Source: Lysinibacillus fusiformis
GTDB lineage: Bacteria; Bacillota; Bacilli; Bacillales_A; Planococcaceae
DNA length: 64,000 bases
Reading direction: 5' to 3'
Assembly (NCBI RefSeq): GCF_016925635.1
Contig: NZ_CP070490.1
Coordinates: 4,098,001-4,162,000, forward strand
The notes under the pieces were generated by a model. The model saw only the letters and a program-made list of their open reading frames with translations, was not told where the DNA came from and did no database searches. The position numbers and the translations under genes were made by a program. Positions 50,477-61,588 of the stretch are shown here, in pieces (the stretch's first letter is position 1; the number at the start of each line of letters is the position of its first letter).

Positions 50477-51058
50477 ATGAATAAATGGAAAGTCGCGTTT
50501 TTTGCCTTAGCGGGCACAGTGCTTTTTGCAATCCTCCTCGTCGTTTTTTTAGCAACTAGACCAGTGGATGGCGTCCATGTTGCGAAGAGTTCAGCAGGTG
50601 AAAGTGAAAGCAAAGGGAATGTACTCGTGGTGCAAACCACAACAAAGGAATTAGAATCGATATCAAAAAAATATTTAAAGGATGCAGCGAAAGGCTCACC
50701 TTTACCACTTGATTTCACAATTGGGGATGATATTCAATTACGCAGCACACTAACGGTATTTTATACGGAAATCCCTATTTCCATGAATTTTGAGCCCATT
50801 GTGGATGACAAGGGGAATATTATTTTAAAACAGACGGGCATGAATGTCGGGTTATTAAACATTCCACCGGAGACGACGATGAAAATCATGCGCGATTCGG
50901 TGGAATTTCCCTCATGGATTACCGTGAATCCGAATAAAGCCGAAATTTATATTGATTTATCGCGCATTAACATTGCTTCTGGATCACGTGTACGTGCTAA
51001 AGAGTTGGACTTACCAAAGGATAAAATCTTATTGGAAATTATTGTTCCTGGTGAATAA
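50477..51058 (+). CDS. ypmS: YpmS-like membrane-anchored protein (DUF2140)
   Basis: 193 residues: one N-terminal membrane helix (VAFFALAGTVLFAILLVVFL) and an extracytoplasmic beta-rich domain (PLPLDFTIGDDIQLRSTLTV, NVGLLNIPPETTMKIMRDSV). The DUF2140 family is of unknown function but always follows the YpmR-type lipase gene in Bacillales, as here; a lipid-handling role is inferred from that pairing. Confidence 0.9.
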   Translation: MNKWKVAFFALAGTVLFAILLVVFLATRPVDGVHVAKSSAGESESKGNVLVVQTTTKELESISKKYLKDAAKGSPLPLDFTIGDDIQLRSTLTVFYTEIPISMNFEPIVDDKGNIILKQTGMNVGLLNIPPETTMKIMRDSVEFPSWITVNPNKAEIYIDLSRINIASGSRVRAKELDLPKDKILLEIIVPGE

Positions 51059-51070
51059 GGAGTGAAATGA

Positions 51071-52025
<955 letters not shown>

Positions 52026-52030
52026 TAAAG

Positions 52031-52062
52031 CCTAGCAAGGTAGCTCCTTGCTAGGTTTTTTT
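52031..52062 (+). terminator. Terminator of the ypmRS-msrAB operon
   Basis: CCTAGCAAGG (52031) pairs with CCTTGCTAGG (52046), then TTTTTTTG. Confidence 0.9.
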
Positions 52063-52092
52063 GTGTCATTATAAAGTGAGGGGGAGAAATAG

Positions 52093-53255
52093 CAGATAGA
52101 AGGATAAGATTCTAAAAGCGCAGGATAGAACTGAAAAAGTAGCGGATAGAACGCTCAAAGTGGAGGATAGCCCTGCGAATTAGGAGGAGCCCCCGCAGAT
52201 AGAAGGATAAGATTCTAAAAGTAAAGGATAGAACTGAAAAAGTAGCGGATAGAATGCTCAAAGTGGAGGATAGCCCCACGAATTAGGAGGAGCCCCCGCA
52301 GATAGAAGGATAGGATTCTAAAAGTAAAGGATAGAACTGAAAAAGTAGAGGATAGCTCTACAAATTAGGAGGAGCCCCCGCAGATAGAAGGATAAGATTC
52401 TAAAAGTAAAGGATAGAACTGAAAAAGTAGCGGATAGAATGCTCAAAGTGGAGGATAGCCCCACGAATTAGGAGGAGCCCCCGCAGATAGAAGGATAAGA
52501 TTCTAAAAGTAAAGGATAGAACTGAAAAAGTAGCGGATAGAATGCTCAAAGTGGAGGATAGCCCCGCAAATTAGGAGGAGCCCCCGCAGATAGAAGGATA
52601 AGATTCTAAAAGTAAAGGATAAAACTAAAAAAGTAGCGGATAGAATGCTGGAAGTGGAGGATAGCCCTGCGAATTAGGAAGCGAACCAGCAGATAGAAGG
52701 ATAGGATTCTAAAAGCGCAGGATAGAACTGAAAAAGTAGCGGATAGAATGCTGGAAGTGGAGGATAGCCCCACAAATTAGGAGGAGCCCCCGTAGATAGA
52801 AGGATAAGATTCTAAAAGCGTAGGATAGAACTGAAAAAGTAGCGGATAGAATGCTGGAAGTGGAGGATAGCCCTGCGAATTAGGAAGCGAACCAGCAGAT
52901 AGAAGGATAGGATTCTAAAAGCGCAGGATAGAACTGAAAAAGTAGCGGATAGAATGCTCAAAGTGGAGGATAGCCCCGCAAATTAGGAGGAGCCCCCGCA
53001 GATAGAAGGATAAGATTCTAAAAGTGAAGGATAGAACTGAAAAAGTAGTGGATAGAATGCTGGAAGTGGAGGATAGCCCCGCAAATTAGGAGGAGCCCCC
53101 GCAGATAGAAGGATAAGATTCTAAAAGTGAAGGATAGAACTGAAAAAGTAGTGGATAGAATGCTGGAAGTGGAGGATAGCCCCACGAATTAGGAGGAGCC
53201 CCCGCAGATAGAAGGATAGAATACTCAAAATGAAGGATAGCCCTATAAATTAAAA
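52093..53255. repeat. Tandem array C: 11 units of 103 bp (one of 82 bp) plus a partial
   Basis: Units start at 52093, 52196, 52299, 52381, 52484, 52587, 52690, 52793, 52896, 52999, 53102 and 53205. Each 103-bp unit consists of four 21-bp monomers with the core GGATAG/GGATAA (AAGGATAAGATTCTAAAAGT, AAGGATAGAACTGAAAAAGT, GCGGATAGAATGCTCAAAGT, GAGGATAGCCCCACGAATTA) and one 19-bp monomer (AGGAGCCCCCGCAGATAG). The third unit lacks one monomer and is 82 bp. Stop codons fill all frames, so it is non-coding. It lies between two convergent genes. Confidence 0.92.
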
Positions 53256-53257
53256 AA

Positions 53258-53290
53258 GGAGAACCAATCGAAAATATTGGTTCTCCCTCT
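53258..53290. terminator. Terminator of the chemotaxis gene at the array edge
   Basis: GGAGAACCAAT (53258) pairs with ATTGGTTCTCC (53276); on the minus strand it is followed by TTTTTTAA. Confidence 0.85.
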
Positions 53291-53304
53291 CCAATTCAAA
53301 AATC

Positions 53305-55146
53305 TTAAACTTTAAACTCGCTTACGAGGTTGCGTAGGCTATCGGCTTGTTGGGCGAGCTCAGTGGCTGCGGCGTTGATTTCCTGCATGGATGCGGAGCC
53401 TTGTGTGGCTGCTGCTGCAGATGTTACGGTGTTGGCCGCGGATTGTTCTGCGTAGGCATTGACATGAATGAAGTCACTTGCCACCGCATTGCTATTTTCA
53501 AGTGTTGTCGCAATTTTATCCACCATGGCTGCGATGATGGATGTTGTTTCCTCGGTATGCGACAAAATATTGGCTAAGGATTGATTTGTTTCATTGGTCA
53601 CTTCAACGCCTCGGATGACCGTTGTCACACCTTCATGATTTTGGGCAATGATCGATGTGACCTCATCTTGGATGGATGTGACAATCGATGTAACCTCTTT
53701 TGCTGCACTTTGGGATTGCTCTGCTAGCTTGCGCACCTCATCGGCTACGACCGCAAAGCCTCGTCCATGCTCGCCAGCGCGCGCCGCTTCAATCGCCGCA
53801 TTTAAAGCGAGAAGGTTTGTTTGCTCAGAAATGGCCGTGATTGTACCGATAATGGACGTAATATCCGCCGATTTACGACCTAACGCCTCCACAGTAGACG
53901 TTGTAGAAGCCATTGTTTCTTCAATGGATTGCATCACGAGTGACGATTGTTCCACAGAGCGGCTACCTTCATCGGCTGCTTGCTGCATGGCAACAGAGGC
54001 ACGATGGACAGCACTCGCTTGCTCATTTAATTGGTGCATCGAATGCTCTAAGTCGCTCATTTTTTGCTGCGCACTATTCATACTGGAAATTGTATTGTCA
54101 CTATCACTCGCAATATCTGCTGTCGCATCCGCTATATCCTGAATTGTACGCGCATTTTCATCTGCTAACGACATCAGCTCCTGACTACTGCTTGATACAT
54201 GATCGGCCAATTCACTTACGCGTCGAATTAAGTTGGAAATCGACTCGATTAACGTATTCGTTGAGGCTGCAATAATCGAAAATTCATCACGATTACGCAC
54301 ATTTACTCGTCTTGTCAAATCGCCGCCAGCTTGTGCAATATCAAGGATAGAGTCATTAATCGCCTGTGTATTACGTTTCAGTGATTTAAATAGCATAAAG
54401 CCAAAAATCACAATCGCTAAAAAGCCAACGATTGATACAAGAAAGAACGTCGTGATCGAAAGGTTTACCTGCTGATTAAGCTTGTCTAATTTTGTTTTAT
54501 TGGAATCGTCCATGACGGTATTGATGGTCTCGATGTTTTTATCGATATGCGTTTTCATTGTTTCCCCAGTAGCACCCATCATCAGCTTACGAGCCTGCTC
54601 AAGACCGAGCTCATCACGCATTGTCATAACTTTATCTGAATAATCAAGGTAATTTTTATAATATTGCTCGATTGCCTGCATATGACCTAGTTCCACTTGT
54701 CGATCTTGAAATTGATCTTTCAAGGCAGCCAGCTTTTTATTAATGGTATCAATTTTTAAATGATAAGAAGTGGAATAAATGCCGTTACCAGTAATCAAAT
54801 ATGATTGTTCTAAATTGGTCAGTCTAGCAATCTCGTAGGCAAGTTGATTCACCGTTAGTTGCTCCTGCACGTTTTTCTTAGTGAAGTCTTCCATTTGGTG
54901 CTGCAAATTTTGTATATTGATATAGGACAATATACCCATTATACCGTTAATTACAATAAGAAGTGCAAACATAATAAGCACTTTACCCCGAATTAAATGG
55001 TAAAAACGTTGTCGTTTTTCTTTAATAGGAGGGGGATTGTTCCCGGTTTCCCCTTGTGTAGAAGCTTTCCTCTTCTTAAAAAAGCTAAAAGTAAAGAGAG
55101 ACGGGCGTTTTTTCGCTGTATCATGAGTTTTTTTAGTCTTTTTCAT
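53305..55146 (-). CDS. Methyl-accepting chemotaxis protein with 4-helix-bundle sensor
   Basis: 613 residues. A basic N-terminal tail of ~50 residues ([20 protein letters not shown]) precedes the first membrane helix ([20 protein letters not shown]), an extracellular helical domain of ~150 residues of the CHASE3 or 4HB type, a second helix ([20 protein letters not shown]), HAMP, and the signalling domain with tip [20 protein letters not shown]. The start at 55146 is chosen for its distance from AGGAAGGTG. The long basic tail before the first helix is unusual for the family. Confidence 0.9.
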   Translation of the reverse strand: MKKTKKTHDTAKKRPSLFTFSFFKKRKASTQGETGNNPPPIKEKRQRFYHLIRGKVLIMFALLIVINGIMGILSYINIQNLQHQMEDFTKKNVQEQLTVNQLAYEIARLTNLEQSYLITGNGIYSTSYHLKIDTINKKLAALKDQFQDRQVELGHMQAIEQYYKNYLDYSDKVMTMRDELGLEQARKLMMGATGETMKTHIDKNIETINTVMDDSNKTKLDKLNQQVNLSITTFFLVSIVGFLAIVIFGFMLFKSLKRNTQAINDSILDIAQAGGDLTRRVNVRNRDEFSIIAASTNTLIESISNLIRRVSELADHVSSSSQELMSLADENARTIQDIADATADIASDSDNTISSMNSAQQKMSDLEHSMHQLNEQASAVHRASVAMQQAADEGSRSVEQSSLVMQSIEETMASTTSTVEALGRKSADITSIIGTITAISEQTNLLALNAAIEAARAGEHGRGFAVVADEVRKLAEQSQSAAKEVTSIVTSIQDEVTSIIAQNHEGVTTVIRGVEVTNETNQSLANILSHTEETTSIIAAMVDKIATTLENSNAVASDFIHVNAYAEQSAANTVTSAAAATQGSASMQEINAAATELAQQADSLRNLVSEFKV

Positions 55147-55395
55147 CGCCATCACCTTCCTATTTTTTTAAATAGTCGATTTCAATTTTATCTTATTTTG
55201 CTAGATTTTTCTATCGTTATTTCTAAAAATTAAAATTTTTCAGATAAAATAACTATGACAAAAGTCAGGACCGACCATGAAAATAGTTCTAAAATCATAA
55301 TTGGGTAAAATATAGTAGTAGTGGAAGTTATGACGAACGCTATTTTTTTTGATACACTAGCGAAAAGCCAATGCATAAAAAGGGGAAATTGTTTG

Positions 55396-55614
55396 ATGAA
55401 GAAAAGTTTTTATTTATATGTCCTAACCTATCGAGGTGGTGATTGGTCTGACCCTAAAGTACGCTTTGCAGAGGAAGTATTTCATGAGCATAATTTTCCA
55501 AAGCAGAGCACAGACTTTAATGAGTTGTCCGACTATATCGAAACCTACGCGACGGAAAACTTAACAATCGAGACCTTTGATTCTTTGTGGACGCTTTATG
55601 AGGAACAAGCTTAA
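55396..55614 (+). CDS. yozE: YozE family protein
   Basis: 72 residues from ATG 55396; AGGGGAAA lies upstream. [20 protein letters not shown] and [20 protein letters not shown] match the YozE/SAM-like fold family (UPF0346) of Bacillales. The function is unknown. It is a single gene upstream of deoD. Confidence 0.9.
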   Translation: MKKSFYLYVLTYRGGDWSDPKVRFAEEVFHEHNFPKQSTDFNELSDYIETYATENLTIETFDSLWTLYEEQA

Positions 55615-55725
55615 TTGTACGAAAACTATAAATAATTTTGAAGTTGCTAGACGTCTAGCATTGCGTAAATGACAGAAACACAGTATTATTTATAGTGATA
55701 ACTGACAGAAAAGAGGGATTGCAGT

Positions 55726-56433
55726 ATGAGTATTCATATTAATGCAAAAAAAGGTGAAATCGCTGACACAATTTTACTTCCAGGAGATCCACTACGTGCA
55801 AAATACATTGCAGAAACATTTTTAGAAGATGTAACTTGCTACAATGAAGTACGTAATATGTTCGGATACACTGGTACGTATAAAGGGAAACGTATTTCTG
55901 TACAAGGAACTGGTATGGGTGTGCCATCTATTTCTATCTATGTAACAGAATTAATGCAAGAATATGATGTACAAAAATTAATCCGTGTAGGTACTTGTGG
56001 TGCAATTCAAAAAGATGTAAAAGTGCGTGACGTGATTTTAGCGCAAGGAGCAACTTCGGATACACGTATGAACCAAATCATTTGGGGCGGTGCTATCGAC
56101 TTCGCACCAATCGCTGACTTTGACCTTTTATTAAAAGCATACAATGCAGGTAAAGATGCAGGTCTTAACTTACAAGTAGGGAATATCTTTACAGCAGATT
56201 TATTCTACTCAGACGAGCACCAAAACGAAAAATTAGCTCAATACGGCGTACTAGCAGTAGAAATGGAATCAGCAGCTCTTTACACATTAGCTGCAAAATT
56301 CGGCCGTAAAGCACTTTCTGTTCTAACAGTAAGTGACCACATCATTACAGGTGAAGTAACAACAGCTGAAGAACGTCAAACAACGTTCAATGATATGATT
56401 GTGGTAGCATTAGACGCAGCAATTCAAGACTAA
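55726..56433 (+). CDS. deoD: Purine nucleoside phosphorylase, DeoD type
   Basis: 235 residues; AGAGGGA precedes the [63 protein letters not shown] and [12 protein letters not shown] form the phosphate, ribose and base sites of hexameric PNP. It splits purine nucleosides into base and ribose-1-phosphate for salvage. Confidence 0.96.
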   Translation: MSIHINAKKGEIADTILLPGDPLRAKYIAETFLEDVTCYNEVRNMFGYTGTYKGKRISVQGTGMGVPSISIYVTELMQEYDVQKLIRVGTCGAIQKDVKVRDVILAQGATSDTRMNQIIWGGAIDFAPIADFDLLLKAYNAGKDAGLNLQVGNIFTADLFYSDEHQNEKLAQYGVLAVEMESAALYTLAAKFGRKALSVLTVSDHIITGEVTTAEERQTTFNDMIVVALDAAIQD

Positions 56434-56474
56434 CTCAACGTTTTATACCAATCTAATATCATAATGAACAAAGG

Positions 56475-56538
56475 CAACCGACAAAAAAACCGACCATTTT
56501 TTAAGATGGACAGGGAATAGTCGGTTGCTTTTTTCTTG
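56475..56538. terminator. Terminator between deoD and the propeller gene
   Basis: GGCAACCGAC pairs with GTCGGTTGC across ~40 bases that hold a smaller stem, followed by TTTTTTC on +; the T-runs allow use from both strands. Confidence 0.7.
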
Positions 56539-56543
56539 GGAAA

Positions 56544-57578
56544 TTATAGGCAGATGGTTCCGGTTTTGATACCAGTAGGGCCGTTAAATCCTGGGATTGT
56601 GGCAATTACCATGTTTGTTGCTATGTCGATGACAGACACCGTATTATCTGTTTGATTTGTTACATAGGCGAGTGTTCCATTTGGCAGGATGGTTACTTGG
56701 TCTGGAGATGATCCTACTGGAATTGTCGCAATCACTGTATTGGTGGCTGTACTGATAACAGATACCGTATTATTACCTTTATTCACAATGTAAACAAGTG
56801 TTCCATTAGGTGTAATAGCTGTTCCTACTGGGCCTGCTCCGACAGGGATAGTATTCACTACCGTATTTGTAGTGGCATTAATGACCGATACTGAGCCGCT
56901 ATTTTCGTTTGTCACGTAAGCAAATTGTCCGCTTGGCGTGAAAACAATGGATCTAGGACGAATTCCTACAGGGATTGTCGCAATCACCGTATTGGTTGCA
57001 GTATTGATAACAGATACTGAATTTGAATTCTCGTTTGCAACATAAGCAAACGCACCGTTCGGCGTAAAGGCAATACCTTGAGGTTGAAGCCCTACTGGAA
57101 TCGTAGCGGTTACGGTATTGGTAGCTGTGTTGATGACAGATACAGTGCTCGATCCGTGATTGGATACATAAGCAAGCGTCCCATTTGGTGAAATGGCGAC
57201 ACCAAGGGGGTTAATGCCTACAGGGATGGTAGCAATTGGCAAGTTTGTGGCCGTGCTAAAAACCGTTACATTATCCGAGAAGAGCGCTGGAACATAACCA
57301 AAAGCGCCATTTGGTGTAATCGCTACTTCTAGCGGAGCAGTTCCTACTGGAATGGTAGCGACGATTGTGTTTGTTGCGGTATCGATCACAGATACTCTAT
57401 TATCAGGCGTTGCGAGCTGCCCAGCATCTGTCACATAGACGAGATAATGACAGCTTGGTGGTATGGGTAAAAATGGGGGCTTACAATTACAACGACAACA
57501 AGGACAACAGCAGCGACAATGACAATTTGGATTTGATTTGAACTTGAATTTTTTTAAATGTTTCTGTTCTTTCCCCAC
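56544..57578 (-). CDS. YVTN-type beta-propeller protein with Cys-rich head
   Basis: 344 residues from GTG 57578, six bases after AAAGGA; an ATG seven codons upstream has no ribosome site. After a basic stretch, a Cys-rich head CHCRCCCPCCRCNC precedes seven propeller repeats with the pattern SVINTATNTVIATIPVG and NGTLAYVTN (~42 residues each). No signal peptide is seen, so it is probably a spore-coat or surface-associated protein, or cytosolic. The Cys cluster could bind metal or crosslink. Confidence 0.8.
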   Translation of the reverse strand: MGKEQKHLKKFKFKSNPNCHCRCCCPCCRCNCKPPFLPIPPSCHYLVYVTDAGQLATPDNRVSVIDTATNTIVATIPVGTAPLEVAITPNGAFGYVPALFSDNVTVFSTATNLPIATIPVGINPLGVAISPNGTLAYVSNHGSSTVSVINTATNTVTATIPVGLQPQGIAFTPNGAFAYVANENSNSVSVINTATNTVIATIPVGIRPRSIVFTPSGQFAYVTNENSGSVSVINATTNTVVNTIPVGAGPVGTAITPNGTLVYIVNKGNNTVSVISTATNTVIATIPVGSSPDQVTILPNGTLAYVTNQTDNTVSVIDIATNMVIATIPGFNGPTGIKTGTICL

Positions 57579-57599
57579 ACAGGACATCCTTTCGGTCAT

Positions 57600-57838
57600 A
57601 TATGGCTACTTTATGCGTAAAGAGTTAGGCTTTTTGTACATTTACCTAACCAATCCCTTTTCTTTGGAGAAATGAATAGGTCTGCCTTGACAATAAATTC
57701 ATTGATATAGAAAAGGAAATTATCAATTCCAATAGGGGATATAATATAATTGCATAGGATAAAAAGATCTTGGAAATAAAGAAGCAGATAAATTACAGGT
57801 TGAGAGATACATAGAAGAATTAAAGAAAGAGGTATATA
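57600..57838 (+). other. Intergenic region before the AraC gene
   Basis: AT-rich, no gene. TTATCAATTCCAATAGGGGA and ATATAATATAATTGCATAGG lie near 57720-57760 and could contain a -10 (TATAAT near 57740); no Fur box is found. Confidence 0.3.
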
Positions 57839-59437
57839 ATGCTAACCTATGAGCTTTTGGATGCAAGGCTACTAGCCGATGAGGGAACGATTTGTCCTGT
57901 TATGCTGACAGGGCCGTTTCCTATGATTATCATTCCTACACAACCGATTACCATTCGAGCAGAGAAGCGTAGTTGTCGAATAGGGAAAGGGCAATTTGTC
58001 TTGCTTCTGCATCCAGAACAGGACTTTCATATGGTCCCAAGTGAGGGAGAAGCATTTGCTCCTGTTTACTGTCTATCCTTTAACAGTTATCGATTGGCTA
58101 AACGGGAACAAGACACGCTAATTTATGTGGCTGATACAGCACATTTGCCAGGGCATGGACAGGTTATGGAATTTCCTCGATATGCGGAAGGACTGCTGAA
58201 AAATTTGATGGCGCAGTTTCAGCAGACACAAAAGGTAAGTGCTACTCCTAAGCTCCATTTGCTCCTGCATGAGTTACTCGATACGATTTTTGAAAGAAAG
58301 CGTATCGATATCAGTTTCGTGACACATGATCAAGCCATTCAGCAGGCCGTTACCTATATTAAACAGCATTTTGCAGCACCACTAACACGCTCTTTTATGG
58401 CCAATATGACTGGTTTTAACGAAAGCTATTTCTCCTCATTGTTTAAGAAGGAAACAGGGTGGAGCTTTGCTGAGTACGTCAATCAAATTCGGATTGATCA
58501 GGCAAAGCGTATGCTACTCGGCACAAATGACAAATTGCAGGATATTGCATTGAAAACAGGATTCGCAGATGGCTCGTATTTGGGGAAAACATTCACCAAG
58601 TATGTTCACCTTTCAGCTAGTAGTTTTCGCAAAAGGAGACATACAAACCGTATCGTCAGTATTCAATTTCTTGGAGCATTACTGGCTCTAAATATTCAAC
58701 CCCTTGCGACTACACGGGAGCTGCTTCAATCATCCCACCTATTGCACAAGCATTTGCCGAATATTGTGGAGATAGAATCCTTTGATCAAATGGAAGTGTT
58801 GCGACAACTAGCCCCAGAGCTAATCGTAGCTCCCACTTATTTATATAATTACCCTGATATACTGAAAGCTCTCGAACAAATCGCTCCTGTTTTGACTCTT
58901 CCTTGGGGGCAGCTAGACAAGCTTGAGGAAGTGCAATTGCTTGGTACACTGCTTGGGCGAACACAGGAGGCTGAGGATTGGATGACGAGGTTGCAGCAAT
59001 CAGCTCAGGAAGCGAGAACAATCATCAAACCATTTTTAGAGCCCGGGATGACAGCAGGAATCTATGAATTAGGGCACGATAATTTATGGCTGATTCCTTA
59101 TCTATCCGTTCGCTCCGCCTATACTTTATATCAGCTTTTAGGACTCAGTGCGCCTCAGCGTATTCAGCAGGAGGTACTGCAAACAGGTAAACATCTGAAA
59201 GTCGAAGAACAGGACGTACCATTGTACGCGGCAAGTCATATGTTTTTAATTGTGCCGGCTGATGATACGGAATCTTTCCGTGAAAAGTTGATGCAGCGCT
59301 CTGTTTGGCAACGATTAGTGTATGAACAAGGCTGCCAACTACACTTACTGAAGCTAAATGATTTTTGGTTTGATGATGGTCTATCATTGGAGCTTCAACT
59401 TGATGTAATGGTAAAATTGTTAACTAATCAAAGTTAA
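57839..59437 (+). CDS. AraC regulator fused to a siderophore-binding domain (Btr-like)
   Basis: 532 residues. An N-terminal cupin-like part (~1-150) precedes two AraC helix-turn-helix motifs (TRSFMANMTGFNESYFSSLF and KLQDIALKTGFADGSYLGKT, ~180-265), and the C-terminal ~250 residues are a class III substrate-binding fold (LRQLAPELIVAPTYLYNYPD, LLGTLLGRTQEAEDWMTRLQ). This fusion is the layout of Btr, which senses bacillibactin and activates feuABC. AGAAAGAGG precedes the ATG. It is followed by a siderophore-binding lipoprotein gene with a Fur box, its likely target. Confidence 0.9.
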   Translation: MLTYELLDARLLADEGTICPVMLTGPFPMIIIPTQPITIRAEKRSCRIGKGQFVLLLHPEQDFHMVPSEGEAFAPVYCLSFNSYRLAKREQDTLIYVADTAHLPGHGQVMEFPRYAEGLLKNLMAQFQQTQKVSATPKLHLLLHELLDTIFERKRIDISFVTHDQAIQQAVTYIKQHFAAPLTRSFMANMTGFNESYFSSLFKKETGWSFAEYVNQIRIDQAKRMLLGTNDKLQDIALKTGFADGSYLGKTFTKYVHLSASSFRKRRHTNRIVSIQFLGALLALNIQPLATTRELLQSSHLLHKHLPNIVEIESFDQMEVLRQLAPELIVAPTYLYNYPDILKALEQIAPVLTLPWGQLDKLEEVQLLGTLLGRTQEAEDWMTRLQQSAQEARTIIKPFLEPGMTAGIYELGHDNLWLIPYLSVRSAYTLYQLLGLSAPQRIQQEVLQTGKHLKVEEQDVPLYAASHMFLIVPADDTESFREKLMQRSVWQRLVYEQGCQLHLLKLNDFWFDDGLSLELQLDVMVKLLTNQS

Positions 59438-59477
59438 ATCCAACAATTTTCCCTATACAACATCCAATTTATAGGCG

Positions 59478-59538
59478 TTGTCCTTGTACAAACTTGTCTT
59501 TATAATGAACATATCATCGCGAATGATAATCATTATCA
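59478..59538 (+). promoter_or_regulatory. Promoter with Fur box
   Basis: -35 TTGTCC (59478-59483), 17-base spacer, -10 TATAAT (59501-59506). TGATAAT-C-ATTATCA (59524-59538) is a perfect 7-1-7 inverted repeat of the Fur class, just downstream of the promoter, so iron should repress the gene. Confidence 0.9.
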
Positions 59539-59555
59539 AACAAGGAGGTACAATC

Positions 59556-60524
59556 TTGTACTTACATAAACTAGTAAAAACCATATTATTTCTTGCTTTA
59601 ATCGTTATACTTACTGCCTGTGGCAATGCAAATGATAGCACGAAAACGGAGACAAATAAGGATACTTCCTCAACAGCTGAAACATCAGACTCAGCAACAA
59701 AAATAATTAAAACGCAACGTGGAGAGCTTGAAATGCCACGTAATCCGCAGCGCATTGTAACGGATGGCTATTTACCAGAGCTGCTTGTGCTAGGGGTGAA
59801 GCCAGTCGGTTCTACGCAATGGGATTTGGAGAACAAAGTCATACAGGATCAGATTGATGGAATTGAATCTACTGGAGAGCGATCATTGGAGACAATTGTT
59901 CAGCTGAAACCAGATTTAATTATCACTTGGGTGAGTGATGAAAAGATTCTTCAGCAGTATGAGAAAATCGCACCAACGCTTGCGCTCCCTTATAGCTCTT
60001 CAGGTGATATTTATGAAATTATGCGTCTTTTGGGTGATGCTTTAGATAAAAAAGAGGAAGCCGAAAAATGGATTAAGCATCTAGATAAGACAGCAGAGGA
60101 AGCACGAGCACAGCTTGCGGATATTGTGAAGCCAGATGACACATTTGCACTGATGGGCGTTTTCGTAGTAGATAAAGGATTTTATATTTACGGTGACGGA
60201 GGCTATAGGGGCGGTGAAGCTATTTATAAGCATCTGCAATTAAAGCCACCTGCCAAACAAGAGAAGGAAATGATAGGGAAAGAAGCCTATCGACAAGTTT
60301 CGTACGAGGTTATTCCTGAATATGCGGGCGATTATATCTTCATCGACCAGGGTGATTTGATCTCAGAAGTATGGGGTGAGAGCGAAGGACTTTGGAAATC
60401 ACTAGACGCTGTGAAGAATGACCGAGTGTTCAAGCTAGATCCAGATTTATTCTGGGGCAATGATCCCATTTCATTAGAGCTGCAAATCAAAGAAGTTGTA
60501 AACATGTTGACGAATAAACAATAA
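59556..60524 (+). CDS. Iron-siderophore ABC transporter substrate-binding lipoprotein
   Basis: 322 residues from TTG 59556; AAGGAGG lies eight bases upstream, and the in-frame ATGs further upstream overlap the promoter. Signal TILFLALIVILTACGNANDS with lipobox LTAC. The FhuD/FeuA-like fold shows RIVTDGYLPELLVLGVKPVG and LETIVQLKPDLIITWVSDEK. It binds ferric siderophore outside the membrane. Permease genes are not adjacent. Context with the Btr-like regulator and the Fur box supports a catecholate-type substrate, by analogy with FeuA. Confidence 0.92.
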   Translation: MYLHKLVKTILFLALIVILTACGNANDSTKTETNKDTSSTAETSDSATKIIKTQRGELEMPRNPQRIVTDGYLPELLVLGVKPVGSTQWDLENKVIQDQIDGIESTGERSLETIVQLKPDLIITWVSDEKILQQYEKIAPTLALPYSSSGDIYEIMRLLGDALDKKEEAEKWIKHLDKTAEEARAQLADIVKPDDTFALMGVFVVDKGFYIYGDGGYRGGEAIYKHLQLKPPAKQEKEMIGKEAYRQVSYEVIPEYAGDYIFIDQGDLISEVWGESEGLWKSLDAVKNDRVFKLDPDLFWGNDPISLELQIKEVVNMLTNKQ

Positions 60525-60541
60525 GAATGAAATAAACCTTT

Positions 60542-60572
60542 AAAGGTCACTCATGATGAGTGGCCTTTATTG
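60542..60572 (+). terminator. Terminator of the siderophore-binding gene
   Basis: AAAGGTCACTCAT (60542) pairs with ATGAGTGGCCTTT (60556), then ATTG; a very stable 13-bp stem but a short T-run. Confidence 0.8.
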
Positions 60573-60807
60573 TTGGAAGATCATTACATAAATTTGTAAA
60601 TACTATTTACATTATAGCTAATAAAACAAATGATCCATCGCTGAAAAGATTTTCTTTATTTGCTTTGACTAGATAGTATTTAAAAATCAAATTTATTACA
60701 TGCGTTTCTCTAAAGTTTCTTCGATATCATTGTATTAATGGTCTGTGTCAGCATAAATCTGATTCAGCAGGTTACCCTGTATCTAAACAGGATAGAGGAG
60801 CGGTAAA

Positions 60808-61362
60808 ATGAACAAGCGTATTCTTATTGGGCTAGCTTTATTTACGTATGTTTTCCCTCTTCATTTCATTTCTGCCAAGGACAGTGATTCGCCACAACCT
60901 CTTGAAGCGTTTCTTCCTGAAATCGGCTATAAAACAATAGAGGTAGCCGTTAAAGAGTTCGAACATCACTATAATAAAGAGCTGAAGCTACCCCTACGAG
61001 TACCGCCAATCAGCTTTACACATCATTTTGGAAGGTTTAGCGATTTAGAAGGGGAAATGAATGATCAGCTGGAGGTGGTCATGATCAGTGATCAATTGCC
61101 ACAAAATCATTTTAAAATCAAGGTTCGACCCGTTCAGCATAAAATGTCATTTGAAAAATATAAAACGGATGTATATAAGCTGAAAAATGGCAGTGAGGCT
61201 GCCTATATTGAAAATCCACGATTTGGTTTTCATTTACTCGTGTTTGAAAGAGACGATTGGCAATATGTCTTTAGTATTGATCGCGATGTGGCAGATCAAG
61301 TAACAGCTGAAGTCTTGATTGATATTGCCAATTCGATTGATTATCCAAAGCAAAAGTATTAG
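60808..61362 (+). CDS. Secreted hypothetical protein
   Basis: 184 residues with a cleavable signal peptide (RILIGLALFTYVFPLHFISA, then KDSDS). The mature part is not recognised (KEFEHHYNKELKLPLRVPPI, EAAYIENPRFGFHLLVFERD). GAGGAGCGG precedes the ATG. Similar secreted proteins with a 'leader plus DUF4367-like' beta domain exist in Bacillus; the pattern AAYIEN...HLLVF...YVFSID would fit such a domain, but this is a weak guess. Confidence 0.7.
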   Translation: MNKRILIGLALFTYVFPLHFISAKDSDSPQPLEAFLPEIGYKTIEVAVKEFEHHYNKELKLPLRVPPISFTHHFGRFSDLEGEMNDQLEVVMISDQLPQNHFKIKVRPVQHKMSFEKYKTDVYKLKNGSEAAYIENPRFGFHLLVFERDDWQYVFSIDRDVADQVTAEVLIDIANSIDYPKQKY

Positions 61363-61367
61363 CCCTT

Positions 61368-61505
61368 CTAGTTTTTATTTTTCAGCTCTTCTCGTAATTT
61401 CTTTATTTCCTCAGTTTGCTCCAAAATAGTATTGTTGACTCGTCTAATCGAATCATATATCGCCAAAATCCCAGCAAAAATAACAATGACAAACAATAAT
61501 TCCAT
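61368..61505 (-). CDS. Small membrane protein with coiled-coil tail
   Basis: 45 residues from ATG 61505 (the adjacent ATG 61508 is possible); GAAGGTG precedes them. One membrane helix (ELLFVIVIFAGILAIYDSIR) and a short coiled coil (ILEQTEEIKKLREELKNKN). Function unknown. Confidence 0.6.
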   Translation of the reverse strand: MELLFVIVIFAGILAIYDSIRRVNNTILEQTEEIKKLREELKNKN

Positions 61506-61588
61506 CATGCACCTTCTTTCTGTTTTTACAATCATTGTAACAGGAATTTCCAAATGTATGAAGAAATAGTTAGGTGGAGGTGCTTGTC

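Noticed and set aside
53305..55146. Frames on the plus strand across the chemotaxis gene
   Set aside because: Shadows of a well-supported minus-strand gene with full domain content.
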